This document shows, piece by piece, positions 1 through 6,165 of a stretch of 6,754 nt of DNA (within the stretch, counting starts at the first letter, position 1; every line of letters starts with the position of its first letter). This DNA comes from Fretibacterium sp. GTDB lineage: Bacteria; Synergistota; Synergistia; Synergistales; Aminobacteriaceae. Location: contig JAEEGY010000012.1 in the NCBI GenBank assembly GCA_016280565.1, positions 1 through 6,754 on the forward strand. The letters run 5' to 3'. Both the position numbers and the translations under genes were made by a program. The notes below the pieces were generated by a model that was given only the letters and a program-made list of their open reading frames with translations, made no database searches and was not told the origin of the DNA.

Positions 1-1
1 C

Positions 2-580
2 ACGCCGCACCTCCTCGTCCCGGCCAATTACGGGGTCCAGCTTGCCCTCCCGCGCCGCGGCCACCAGGTCGCGCCCGTACTTCGCCAACGCCTCATAGGT
101 GGCCTCCGGGTCCGCGCTCTGCACCCGCTGGCTGCCCCGCACCTCCGTCAGCGTCTTGAGGAACCGGTCCTCTGTGATGTTCAGACGGCTGAGGATGTGC
201 CCCAGGTTCGTGTTGTTCTCCTCCAGCATCGCCAAGAACAGGTGCTCCACGGAGACGTACTCGTCCTTCAGCCGTTTGGCCCGTTCCTCCGCGTCGGCCA
301 GCAGGCGGTTCAGCCGCTGAGTCACGTAAACCTTGCCCGGCTCCGCGCCGCTGCCCGTCACCCGGGGCAGGCGCGCCACCTCGGCCTCCACCTGCTTCTC
401 CACCGTGGACGGCTCCACGTCCATGCGCTTCAGCAACCGGGGGATAAGCCCCTCCGGGTCCCGCAGCAACGCCAGCAGAACGTGCTCCACGTCCACCTGC
501 TGATGGTTGTATCCCGCCGCGATGTTCTGGGCCTCGGCGATGGCCTCCTGGCTCTTTCGCGTCAATTTATTGAAATCCAT
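2..580 (-). CDS. clpB: ClpB disaggregase (AAA+ Hsp100), N-terminal part, cut by window edge
   Basis: ClpB is the cytoplasmic Hsp100 ATPase that pulls polypeptides out of aggregates together with DnaK. The visible 193 residues begin MDFNKLTRKSQEAIAEAQ and contain the two Clp N-domain repeats (about residues 1-75 and 80-148; the repeat signatures VDVEHVLLALL at 29-39 and VSVEHLFLAML at 109-119 can be read directly). The linker into the first ATPase domain follows, with YEALAKYGRDL at 162-172 and LDPVIGRDEEVRR at 181-193. The YEALAKYGRDL linker favours ClpB over ClpC or ClpA. The Walker motifs, middle domain and second ATPase domain lie outside the window. The ATG at 578-580 is preceded by AAAGGAG at 9-base spacing. 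It is transcribed away from cobT, and its promoter region holds a CtsR-like repeat. No defect is seen in the visible part. Confidence 0.96.
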   Translation of the reverse strand, partial: MDFNKLTRKSQEAIAEAQNIAAGYNHQQVDVEHVLLALLRDPEGLIPRLLKRMDVEPSTVEKQVEAEVARLPRVTGSGAEPGKVYVTQRLNRLLADAEERAKRLKDEYVSVEHLFLAMLEENNTNLGHILSRLNITEDRFLKTLTEVRGSQRVQSADPEATYEALAKYGRDLVAAAREGKLDPVIGRDEEVRR

Positions 581-589
581 AGCGTATCA

Positions 590-596
590 CTCCTTT
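590..596 (-). promoter_or_regulatory. clpB ribosome binding site
   Basis: AAAGGAG on the minus strand, 9 bases before the clpB ATG. The same heptamer at the same spacing precedes cobT, so this looks like the strong Shine-Dalgarno form of this genome. It fixes the clpB start. Confidence 0.85.
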
Positions 597-659
597 GTCC
601 TTAGTTGATCTTAGTCGGTCGAAGCCTCAAAGAAATTTTTTCCTCCCCCCTCGTCTCAT

Positions 660-676
660 CTTGACCAATAATGACC
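660..676 (-). promoter_or_regulatory. CtsR-like operator (GGTCA direct repeat) at the clpB start site
   Basis: The minus strand reads GGTCATTATTGGTCAAG: two GGTCA cores on a 10-base period, beginning 2 bases downstream of the -10 box and covering the predicted transcription start. The CtsR heat-shock repressor of Gram-positive bacteria binds a tandem heptad of the form RGTCAAA-NAN-RGTCAAA. This site matches 11 of the 15 specified positions; both cores are intact, and the A-tract of the first half is altered. Position and target gene both fit a clp repressor site. No ctsR gene lies in the window, so the link rests on motif and position alone. Confidence 0.5.
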
Positions 677-678
677 AA

Positions 679-707
679 ATTATAGATTCTATTTTAAAGC
701 TGGACAA
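679..707 (-). promoter_or_regulatory. Candidate sigma-70-type promoter for clpB
   Basis: On the minus strand, TTGTCC (702-707; 4 of 6 matches to TTGACA) and a perfect TATAAT (679-684) are separated by exactly 17 bases. Transcription would start near position 672, leaving a leader of about 90 bases before the clpB ATG. The site lies in the AT-rich part of the divergent gap. No CIRCE element (TTAGCACTC-N9-GAGTGCTAA) is present. The assignment is from consensus matching only. Confidence 0.6.
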
Positions 708-727
708 TACGCTGTTTGCCGTATATT
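701..727 (+). promoter_or_regulatory. Weak candidate promoter for cobT
   Basis: TGGACA (701-706; 5 of 6 to TTGACA) and TATATT (722-727; 5 of 6 to TATAAT) are spaced by 15 bases, shorter than ideal. The -35 box would overlap the clpB -35 on the other strand. A second possibility is TTGTGT (770-775) with TAAAAT (792-797), spacer 16, giving a leader of about 20 bases. The sequence does not decide between them. No cobalamin riboswitch core is recognisable between 728 and 823. Confidence 0.3.
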
Positions 728-807
728 TAAAAAAGCAGCGAGGGGCAGCACCGGGGCTTCCATACCTTTTTGTGTAAAATATCAGGGAGAATAAAATTTT
801 GGGGGTT

Positions 808-814
808 AAAGGAG
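808..814 (+). promoter_or_regulatory. cobT ribosome binding site
   Basis: AAAGGAG, 9 bases before the ATG at 824. It decides the cobT start in favour of 824 over an in-frame TTG at 770, which would add 18 residues unlike any CobT N-terminus. Confidence 0.85.
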
Positions 815-823
815 CCTGGGGAT

Positions 824-1900
824 ATGACGATCGAGGAGAGCATCAAGAATATCCGCCCACTGGATGGGGAGGCAGTCCGCGCAGCGCAGGAGCGGCAGGA
901 CGGGCTGCTGAAGCCGCAGGGAAGCCTTGGGGAACTGGAGGCCCTGTCCGTTCGCATTGCGGGCATCACGGGACAGGTGAAGAACACCCTTTCCCGGAAG
1001 GTTCATTTTCTCTTCGGTTCGGACCACGGTATCTGCGAGGAGGGGGTGTCCGGCTCACCGCAATACTTCACCCGCGTGCTGATGGAGCTCTACTCGGGTG
1101 ACGGGCGGTGCGGCATCAACGTGCTGTGCCGCCGCGCAGGAGCGGACCTCCGCCTGTATGACCTGGGCGTCAAGGGGCTCTCCCCACGGCCGGGCATCGA
1201 CTCCAGCCACAAACTGATGCCCCAGGGGACGGCGAACTTCGCCAAAACGTGCGCCATGCCGCCGGAGACAGCGCGGGCGGCGGTGGAGCTGGGTATCCAG
1301 CTTGTAGAGGAAGTCAAGGACGAAGGGTATCAGGTCATCGGAGCGGGTGAGGTAGGCATGGGCAACACAGCCCCGGCGGCGGCCTGCATCATGGCGGCCC
1401 TTGACCGGCCGGACCCCGAGCTCGTTGGGCGCGGCGGAGGCCTGACGGATGTGGCTTTCGCCAACAAGAAGCGCGTTATCGTTGAGGCGTTAAAACTCCA
1501 TCATCCCTCGCCGGACGCCCCGCTGGAGATCCTCTCCTGCGTTGGGGGGCTGGACATCGCCGCCATGACGGGGGTCTTCCTGGGCGCGGCGGCCTGCCGT
1601 CTGCCCGTAATTATTGACGGGGCGATCTCCATCGCGGCAGCGCTTCTGGCCTCGCGGCTCGCGCCGGGGGCAAAGGATTTCATGATCGCCTCCCACCGTT
1701 CCGCAGAGCCGGCCTACGCAGCGGCGGCGGAGGCCATGGGCCTTGTCCCGCTCTTCACACTGGGAATGAGGCTGGGGGAAGGCACAGGCTGCCCCCTCGC
1801 CATGCAGCTTGTGGATGACGCGCTGGCCGTTATGAACGAGATGGGCTCCTTCTCAGAGGTTTCGCTGGAGTCCGGGTACCGCGAGAAGCTGAAGGCGTAA
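824..1900 (+). CDS. cobT: Nicotinate-nucleotide--dimethylbenzimidazole phosphoribosyltransferase
   Basis: CobT transfers phosphoribosyl from nicotinate mononucleotide to a benzimidazole base such as 5,6-dimethylbenzimidazole, giving the alpha-riboside phosphate that becomes the lower ligand of cobalamin. The cytoplasmic protein has 358 residues, almost the length of Salmonella CobT (356). Family landmarks appear in order: LLKPQGSLGELE (28-39), GSDHGI (65-70), GEVGMGNTAPAAA (175-187), VGRGGGLTD (201-209), PVIIDGAISIAAAL (261-274), and LGEGTG (317-322), whose Glu319 corresponds to the catalytic Glu317 of Salmonella. The usual VGRGTG is VGRGGG here, a mild change. It starts at the ATG at 824 behind a strong Shine-Dalgarno. 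It stands alone, divergent from clpB and convergent with mutS2, with no other cob gene in view, so the rest of the pathway must be elsewhere or the cell relies on salvage. Confidence 0.95.
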   Translation: MTIEESIKNIRPLDGEAVRAAQERQDGLLKPQGSLGELEALSVRIAGITGQVKNTLSRKVHFLFGSDHGICEEGVSGSPQYFTRVLMELYSGDGRCGINVLCRRAGADLRLYDLGVKGLSPRPGIDSSHKLMPQGTANFAKTCAMPPETARAAVELGIQLVEEVKDEGYQVIGAGEVGMGNTAPAAACIMAALDRPDPELVGRGGGLTDVAFANKKRVIVEALKLHHPSPDAPLEILSCVGGLDIAAMTGVFLGAAACRLPVIIDGAISIAAALLASRLAPGAKDFMIASHRSAEPAYAAAAEAMGLVPLFTLGMRLGEGTGCPLAMQLVDDALAVMNEMGSFSEVSLESGYREKLKA

Positions 1901-1908
1901 GGCGCCTC

Positions 1909-4278
1909 TCACTTTCGAAACGTCACCAGAGTGACGCCGAAGCCTCCCTCGCCCTCGCCGCCCAGGCGGTATTCCTGAACGTATTTCAGCCGTGCACAGA
2001 GGGCGTGGACCTCCCGGCGGAGGATGCCCTCGCCACGGCCGTGGATGACTGTTACCGTTGAATGCCCGGAACGGTAGGCCCGGTCCAGATAGCTCTCCAC
2101 CAGCGGCATGGCCTCCCCCACGTTCATGCCCCGCACCATGAGCGAGGGGGGCACGCTCTCCACATGGATATCGCGCGCGGTGTCCGACAAGGGCACGGCG
2201 ACCTTGGCCTTCTTCTCCGTGGGGAGGAGCTGCTCAATGGGGACCTCCAGGTGCATGGGGCCGGCCGTCAGGGTGGCGCGGCCGTTGCGGACCTCCTCCA
2301 CCAGCCCAACAATGCCGTTGCCCGCCACCTGCACCGTAGCTCCAACCTCGACGGTGAAGAGCTGAGGACGGGCCTCCAACTCGCGCTCTACGCGCTTGCC
2401 AGCCCGCTTGTTCATCCCGCTGCGCAGCTTGTGTATCTCCTGTCGCCTGTCGTTCAGCCCGCGGTTTGCCGCCATCTTCACCGACTCCTCCAAATCGCGG
2501 AGCATTCCCCGCGAGGTCTCCTCCGCCCGGCTGAGCAGACGCTCGGCCTTCCGGTCTGCCGCCTCCAAAATACTGTCCCGCTGATGGTCGATCTCCGCCA
2601 CACGGTCCCGGTACGCCTGCTTCAGGCGCTCCGTCTCCTGAGCGTTGGCCGCTAACTCCCGTTCGGCCTGAGCCAGGGCTGCACGCCGCTCGTTCAGCTC
2701 GCCCATCAGTTCCTCCGCCGAGACCTCGTGCGAGGCCAGTTCCCCTTTGGCAAGGGCCAGAACTTCCTCCGGCATCCCATAGCGTTTCGCGATCATCAGG
2801 GCATTGCTTCGGCCTGGGACACCCATCAGCAGGCGGTAGGTCGGGGCCAGACGCTCCGCATCGAACTCCATGCTGGCCGTCTCCACCCCCGGCGTCGTGA
2901 GGGCGTACTGCTTGACAGGATTGTGATGGGTGGTGGCCAGTGTCAGCCCCCCGCGCCGCCGCAGCGTCTCCAGAATCGCCACGCCCAGCGCCGCCCCCTC
3001 CTGGGGGTCCGTGCCGGAGCCCAGCTCGTCCAGCAGCACAACGGAGGCGGACGTCGCCTCCCTGAGGATTTCAATGATCTTTTTGAGGTGGGCGCTGAAG
3101 GTGGAAAGGTTCTGCTCAATGCTCTGCTCGTCGCCAATGTCGGCGTAGAGCGCGTCGAAGGCTCCAACCTTCGTGCCGTCCCGCGCGGGCACTGGCAGCC
3201 CGCACCACGCCATGGCCAGCAGCACCCCGACGGTCTTGAGCACAACGGTCTTGCCGCCAGTGTTGGGACCGGTGACGACCAGCGTGTTGAACCGGCGGCC
3301 GCCCCGTTCCACACCGCAGGCCACATCCACCGGCACAGCCGCGTCCTTCAAAAGGGGGTGCCGCGCCCCGACGAGGGAAAAGGCCCGCGCCTGGGTCAGC
3401 TCCGGAATTACCCAGCCCTTCGTGCGGACAAGGGCATCGCACGCGCTTAACAAATCCAGCTCCCCCAGCACGCGCTCCGCCTCGGCAATAGCCCCCTCGC
3501 GAGAGAGGACCTTCCGCGTGAGGTCCAGAAGGATGCGCTGCTCCTCGTCCCGCTCGTCCCGGGACTTCATCATCAGGCTGTTGTTGACGGAGGAGAGCAT
3601 CCGCGGCTCCATATAAACGGAGTTCCCCGACGCCGAACGCTCGACGGTCAGGCCGGGAAAGCGGTTGATGTACTCCTGGCGGACCAGCAGAAGGAACCGC
3701 CCGTCCCGCCACGAGAGGGAGCGCTCCTGAAGCATATTGAGGATATTGGGGTCCTCCAGGAGCCGCTGGGCTGTGCGCCGGCCGGCACGCTTCAGGGCTT
3801 CCAGCTCCCCGCGGATGTCCTGAAGTTTCGGCGACGCGGAGTCCGCCAACCGGCCGGAGTCCTCCACCACGGACAGAAGCTCGATCTCCGGTGTGAAGTC
3901 CCGAAGCCGCCGGCGCTCGGCCTCCAGAGCCGGACAGCCCTCGATGGAGCTCAGCCCCTCCCGGAGACGACGCGCCGAGGAAAGAACAGCCCGGACCATC
4001 AGGAGTTCCTCGCCGGACAGGATGCCGCTGCGCCGCGCCCCTTCAAACAGGGGTGTCACGGCGGGCAGGGCGGCGTTCCAGGAAGGTTCTCCCTGATGGT
4101 CCAGCAGGTCCAACCACTCGCGCAACAGGGCCTCGCGCCGCCTGAGCTGGTCGAAGGTCCCGGCGGGGGAAAGGGAGGCCAGCATCCGCTCCCCCAGTTC
4201 ACCGCGCAGCCGCTCCCGGAAGGGGCTCAGGGCCTTATCAAACTCCAGAAGTTCCAGGACCGGAGGGGAGGCTTGCAT
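1909..4278 (-). CDS. mutS2: MutS2 family ATPase with C-terminal Smr domain
   Basis: MutS2 is a MutS paralogue lacking the mismatch-recognition domain. In different bacteria it is linked to suppression of recombination and, in Bacillus, to rescue of collided ribosomes. The 789 residues match the usual length (about 785). Domains in order: N-terminal lever/clamp region (about 1-300); ATPase with Walker A GPNTGGKT (337-344), Walker B VVLLDELGSGTDPQEG (413-428) and TTHH (449-452); a charged coiled coil (about 520-600); a KOW-like beta segment (about 643-685); and an Smr domain (about 712-789) with HGRGEG (746-751) and GGFGVTLV (778-785). The Smr LDLR motif reads LMVR (713-716), losing its Asp. 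The ATG overlaps the cvpA stop by one base (TAATG) and has only a poor Shine-Dalgarno, suggesting translational coupling. The 3' end stops 8 bases from convergent cobT. Confidence 0.96.
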   Translation of the reverse strand: MQASPPVLELLEFDKALSPFRERLRGELGERMLASLSPAGTFDQLRRREALLREWLDLLDHQGEPSWNAALPAVTPLFEGARRSGILSGEELLMVRAVLSSARRLREGLSSIEGCPALEAERRRLRDFTPEIELLSVVEDSGRLADSASPKLQDIRGELEALKRAGRRTAQRLLEDPNILNMLQERSLSWRDGRFLLLVRQEYINRFPGLTVERSASGNSVYMEPRMLSSVNNSLMMKSRDERDEEQRILLDLTRKVLSREGAIAEAERVLGELDLLSACDALVRTKGWVIPELTQARAFSLVGARHPLLKDAAVPVDVACGVERGGRRFNTLVVTGPNTGGKTVVLKTVGVLLAMAWCGLPVPARDGTKVGAFDALYADIGDEQSIEQNLSTFSAHLKKIIEILREATSASVVLLDELGSGTDPQEGAALGVAILETLRRRGGLTLATTHHNPVKQYALTTPGVETASMEFDAERLAPTYRLLMGVPGRSNALMIAKRYGMPEEVLALAKGELASHEVSAEELMGELNERRAALAQAERELAANAQETERLKQAYRDRVAEIDHQRDSILEAADRKAERLLSRAEETSRGMLRDLEESVKMAANRGLNDRRQEIHKLRSGMNKRAGKRVERELEARPQLFTVEVGATVQVAGNGIVGLVEEVRNGRATLTAGPMHLEVPIEQLLPTEKKAKVAVPLSDTARDIHVESVPPSLMVRGMNVGEAMPLVESYLDRAYRSGHSTVTVIHGRGEGILRREVHALCARLKYVQEYRLGGEGEGGFGVTLVTFRK

Positions 4279-4820
4279 TACTTCCCGATGTCCCCCGTAC
4301 CCGTTGACGGATTCAGCGTTTTCAGGTCGATAATGTTATGCTTCTCAAGGAAACCCATGGTCGGCTGCCAGGCAGCAGCAGCCCCGCGCATGGCGTAGCT
4401 CCCTTCCATCCAGTCGGTGGGCAGAATGCCGGGAAAGGTCTTCAGCACGCCGTAGATGATCAGCAGCAGGCAGAACGTCTTGACGGCGCCCACGACAACG
4501 CCCAGCAGGTGGTCCAGCATGGAGAGGTTAGCGGCCTTGACCACGAGGGAGAGGAGCCCGTCCAGGAGAGCAAAGAGAAGGGACACGATAATGAAGATGA
4601 CCACTGCACACGCCAGGGCGGTGAGCGTTGCGTCCAGGTTGGGGAAATATTTCAGGACGATGTCCGCAGCCGGCCGCGCGAAGTGCCACGCGCAGAACAG
4701 GCTGGCAAAGAAGCCAATAAACCCCAAAATCTCACCAGAAAACCCACGGATCAAACCACGCACGAGGAAGAAGGCCAGGACAAGAGCCGCTGCGATATCA
4801 AAGATTAAACCTGCATTCAT
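4278..4820 (-). CDS. cvpA: CvpA family inner-membrane protein
   Basis: This is a 180-residue member of the CvpA family, inner-membrane proteins named for colicin V production in E. coli and linked in various bacteria to envelope stress tolerance; the biochemical role is unsettled. Four hydrophobic helices can be read at about 4-20, 29-47, 65-87 and 103-126. The family RG-rich turn after helix 1 (RGLIRGFSGEILG, 21-33) and the LDHLLGVVVGAVK segment (102-114) are both present. The C-terminal 50 residues are soluble and end in a Gly/Thr-rich tail. The start is the ATG at 4818-4820, with AAGGAG 11 bases upstream, a slightly long spacing. It is followed directly by mutS2 with a one-base stop/start overlap. 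The cvpA-mutS2 pairing recurs in many Gram-positive-type genomes. Confidence 0.9.
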   Translation of the reverse strand: MNAGLIFDIAAALVLAFFLVRGLIRGFSGEILGFIGFFASLFCAWHFARPAADIVLKYFPNLDATLTALACAVVIFIIVSLLFALLDGLLSLVVKAANLSMLDHLLGVVVGAVKTFCLLLIIYGVLKTFPGILPTDWMEGSYAMRGAAAAWQPTMGFLEKHNIIDLKTLNPSTGTGDIGK

Positions 4821-4831
4821 GTTACGAACAA

Positions 4832-4837
4832 CTCCTT
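4832..4837 (-). promoter_or_regulatory. cvpA ribosome binding site
   Basis: AAGGAG on the minus strand, 11 bases before the cvpA ATG. The spacing is a little longer than the 9 bases seen for clpB and cobT, but no in-frame start lies closer. Confidence 0.65.
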
Positions 4838-4883
4838 GAGACAGATTAAAACAAGGGATGCACCTCAGGGCATATCCTCTTGT

Positions 4884-4889
4884 ATTATA
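4884..4889 (-). promoter_or_regulatory. Candidate -10 box for a cvpA-mutS2 promoter
   Basis: A perfect TATAAT on the minus strand in the AT-rich 78-base gap between the tsaB stop and the cvpA ATG. No convincing -35 is found at 16-18 bases (CCCCGA at 17), and no extended TG motif precedes it. The gap interrupts an otherwise overlapping gene series, so a separate promoter here is plausible, but the match could be chance in AT-rich DNA. Confidence 0.35.
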
Positions 4890-4891
4890 AT

Positions 4892-4905
4892 TTATTGCTT
4901 ATTGC
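4892..4905. repeat. 7-bp perfect tandem duplication at the tsaB stop codon
   Basis: TTATTGC occurs twice back to back (4892-4898 and 4899-4905 on the plus strand). The second copy contains the tsaB stop codon (TAA on the minus strand, 4899-4901). It looks like a small slippage duplication just beyond the gene end. Confidence 0.6.
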
Positions 4906-5534
4906 GTCGGGGCCCGGCAGTATGCGATGCGAAGTTCCGCCGGGGGGATGGAAGCTCTTTCCAACGCGGCCTCGGCCAATCGTACCGCGTCCGGTCGGAC
5001 GCACGCAACGGGCAAGTCCAAACCTATAGCGTTCAACGCCCGCTCCGGGTCATCGGAGATAACGGGGGTCCCCGGATGAGCGGATAACCACGCCGTCACC
5101 GCGTTGCCCGTGTACTCCCCCTGGGGCAGTTCCGTCTCCACGCCAAACGACGCGGCATAGACAGCCCCATGCCCCGCATAGACAAGAACGAGCACCCCGC
5201 CTGTCATCCCCTTCGGGCGGGACAGCGCCAGCAGCTCCAGCGACGAGACGGGCACCAGGGGGACTCCCAGCCCGTAGGCCAGGGCCGAGGCGTAGGCCGC
5301 CCCGACGCGGATCCCGGTAAAGTAGCCGGGACCGCTGGTCACGGCCACGCGGCCAATGTCGTCCCAGGTCCAGCCCGCCTCCCTCAGAAGGCGCTCTGCC
5401 ATCAGGGGCAGTTCCGCCCCCTGACGCCGCCCCAGGTCCAAGGTCTCCGACGCCACCGCATGGCCCTCGCGTGCCAGGGCCACCCCCGTCAGCCGGAGAC
5501 TGCAGTCCACCGCCAGAAGCCCGTCAGCGGCCAT
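4899..5534 (-). CDS. tsaB: TsaB, tRNA threonylcarbamoyladenosine (t6A37) biosynthesis subunit
   Basis: TsaB is the inactive ASKHA-fold partner of TsaD and, with TsaE, helps form threonylcarbamoyladenosine at position 37 of ANN-decoding tRNAs in the cytoplasm. The 211 residues start MAADGLLAVDCSLRLTGVAL, matching the family opening (LAIDTS...SVAL), and carry the hallmark SGPGYFTGIRVG (67-78), then GLGVPLVPVSSLELLA (88-103). The usual DAR(R/M)xEVY stretch is replaced by VYAGHGAVYAASF (118-130). The C-terminus IAYCRAPTQ resembles the family's short YLR ending. I chose the ATG at 5532-5534, where GAGG lies 9 bases upstream and the protein begins at the family N-terminus. ATGs at 5543 and 5630 would add Arg-rich residues. 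It overlaps the end of tsaE by 11 bases. Confidence 0.93.
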   Translation of the reverse strand: MAADGLLAVDCSLRLTGVALAREGHAVASETLDLGRRQGAELPLMAERLLREAGWTWDDIGRVAVTSGPGYFTGIRVGAAYASALAYGLGVPLVPVSSLELLALSRPKGMTGGVLVLVYAGHGAVYAASFGVETELPQGEYTGNAVTAWLSAHPGTPVISDDPERALNAIGLDLPVACVRPDAVRLAEAALERASIPPAELRIAYCRAPTQ

Positions 5535-6165
5535 TGCCCTCATCCTCGCCTTCCGTCTCGGCCAGACAACTCGGATTACGCGCTCCCGAAGAGGAGAGCG
5601 GCGTCGAGTTGGTCGGCTGTGTCGGAACAAAGCGCGGGGCGCCTTGTGGAGGCTCGATCTGCTCCACCCCGGGACACTCCCCGGCCCTCACGGCGGACAA
5701 CACACTCCCCGCGGCCTTCTCCGCCTGGGGCCCGCCGGGACGGAAGGTCAGCCGCCGGATGAGCTCATTACGCTCATCAAGGGCCCGCAGTTCTACCCTC
5801 AGGGCGTCCTCCGGGAAATTATGCCACCGCTCCGGCCACTCCACCAGCAGCGCCGCGTCGTCCAGGGCCAGGTAATCCTCCAGGCCAAGGGCCTCCACGC
5901 CATTCTCGTCCAGACGGTAGAGATCCGCATGGACCAGCAGAAGGCCGCCCTTTGTCTGGTACTCGTTGACCAGCGTGAACGACGGGCTCCGCACGCCGGA
6001 GGCCCCCAGGGGCTCCCCCACTCCCCGGACCAGGACGGTCTTGCCCGCCCCCAGGTCCCCCTCGAGCAGGACCACCATCCCGGGCTCCAACGCCCGGCCC
6101 AGGGCCCCACCCAGGGCCCGCGTGGCCTCCTCAGATGAGGAGAACAGGGTGAAAGGCCCGCTCAT
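5524..6165 (-). CDS. tsaE: TsaE, t6A37 biosynthesis ATPase, with a long C-terminal tail
   Basis: TsaE is the P-loop ATPase that drives turnover of the TsaB-TsaD complex in tRNA t6A37 synthesis. Of 213 residues, about 1-142 form the canonical domain: Walker A GDLGAGKT (36-43), switch-like SPSFTLVNEY (60-69), HADLYRL with Asp81 (79-85) and LLVEWPER with Glu109-Trp110 (106-113). These correspond to the E. coli residues Thr43, Asp80 and Glu108-Trp109. Typical TsaE proteins have about 150 residues; the remaining 70 here are rich in Pro, Ser, Glu and Gly and look disordered. The ATG at 6163-6165 has GGAG 10 bases upstream and shares an ATGA overlap with the preceding membrane-protein gene. Its 3' end overlaps tsaB by 11 bases. 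An in-frame ATG much further upstream (6396) would read through that neighbour in another frame and is not credible. Confidence 0.95.
   Translation of the reverse strand: MSGPFTLFSSSEEATRALGGALGRALEPGMVVLLEGDLGAGKTVLVRGVGEPLGASGVRSPSFTLVNEYQTKGGLLLVHADLYRLDENGVEALGLEDYLALDDAALLVEWPERWHNFPEDALRVELRALDERNELIRRLTFRPGGPQAEKAAGSVLSAVRAGECPGVEQIEPPQGAPRFVPTQPTNSTPLSSSGARNPSCLAETEGEDEGNGR

Noticed and set aside
595..777. A 60-codon open frame in the clpB-cobT gap
   Set aside because: It has no ATG start or suitable Shine-Dalgarno, overlaps the clpB promoter region, and its product has no recognisable features.
581..823. CIRCE element for clpB or a cobalamin riboswitch for cobT in the divergent gap
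   Set aside because: No TTAGCACTC-N9-GAGTGCTAA and no B12-box-like conserved core can be read on either strand. Only promoters, Shine-Dalgarno sites and the GGTCA repeat are supported.
1893..1907. Intrinsic terminator between cobT and mutS2
   Set aside because: The inverted repeat has only 5 bp of stem, covers the cobT stop codon, and is not followed by a T-tract on either strand.
2062..3450. Long open frames on the plus strand across mutS2 (up to about 240 codons)
   Set aside because: They lie antisense to an intact MutS2 and their low-complexity His/Arg/Gln-rich products resemble no family. Such frames are expected in GC-rich DNA.
5535..5630. An N-terminally extended TsaB starting at 5630
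   Set aside because: The extra 32 residues are Arg-rich and lie inside the tsaE tail in another frame. The family N-terminus begins at the ATG at 5534, which has a suitable Shine-Dalgarno.
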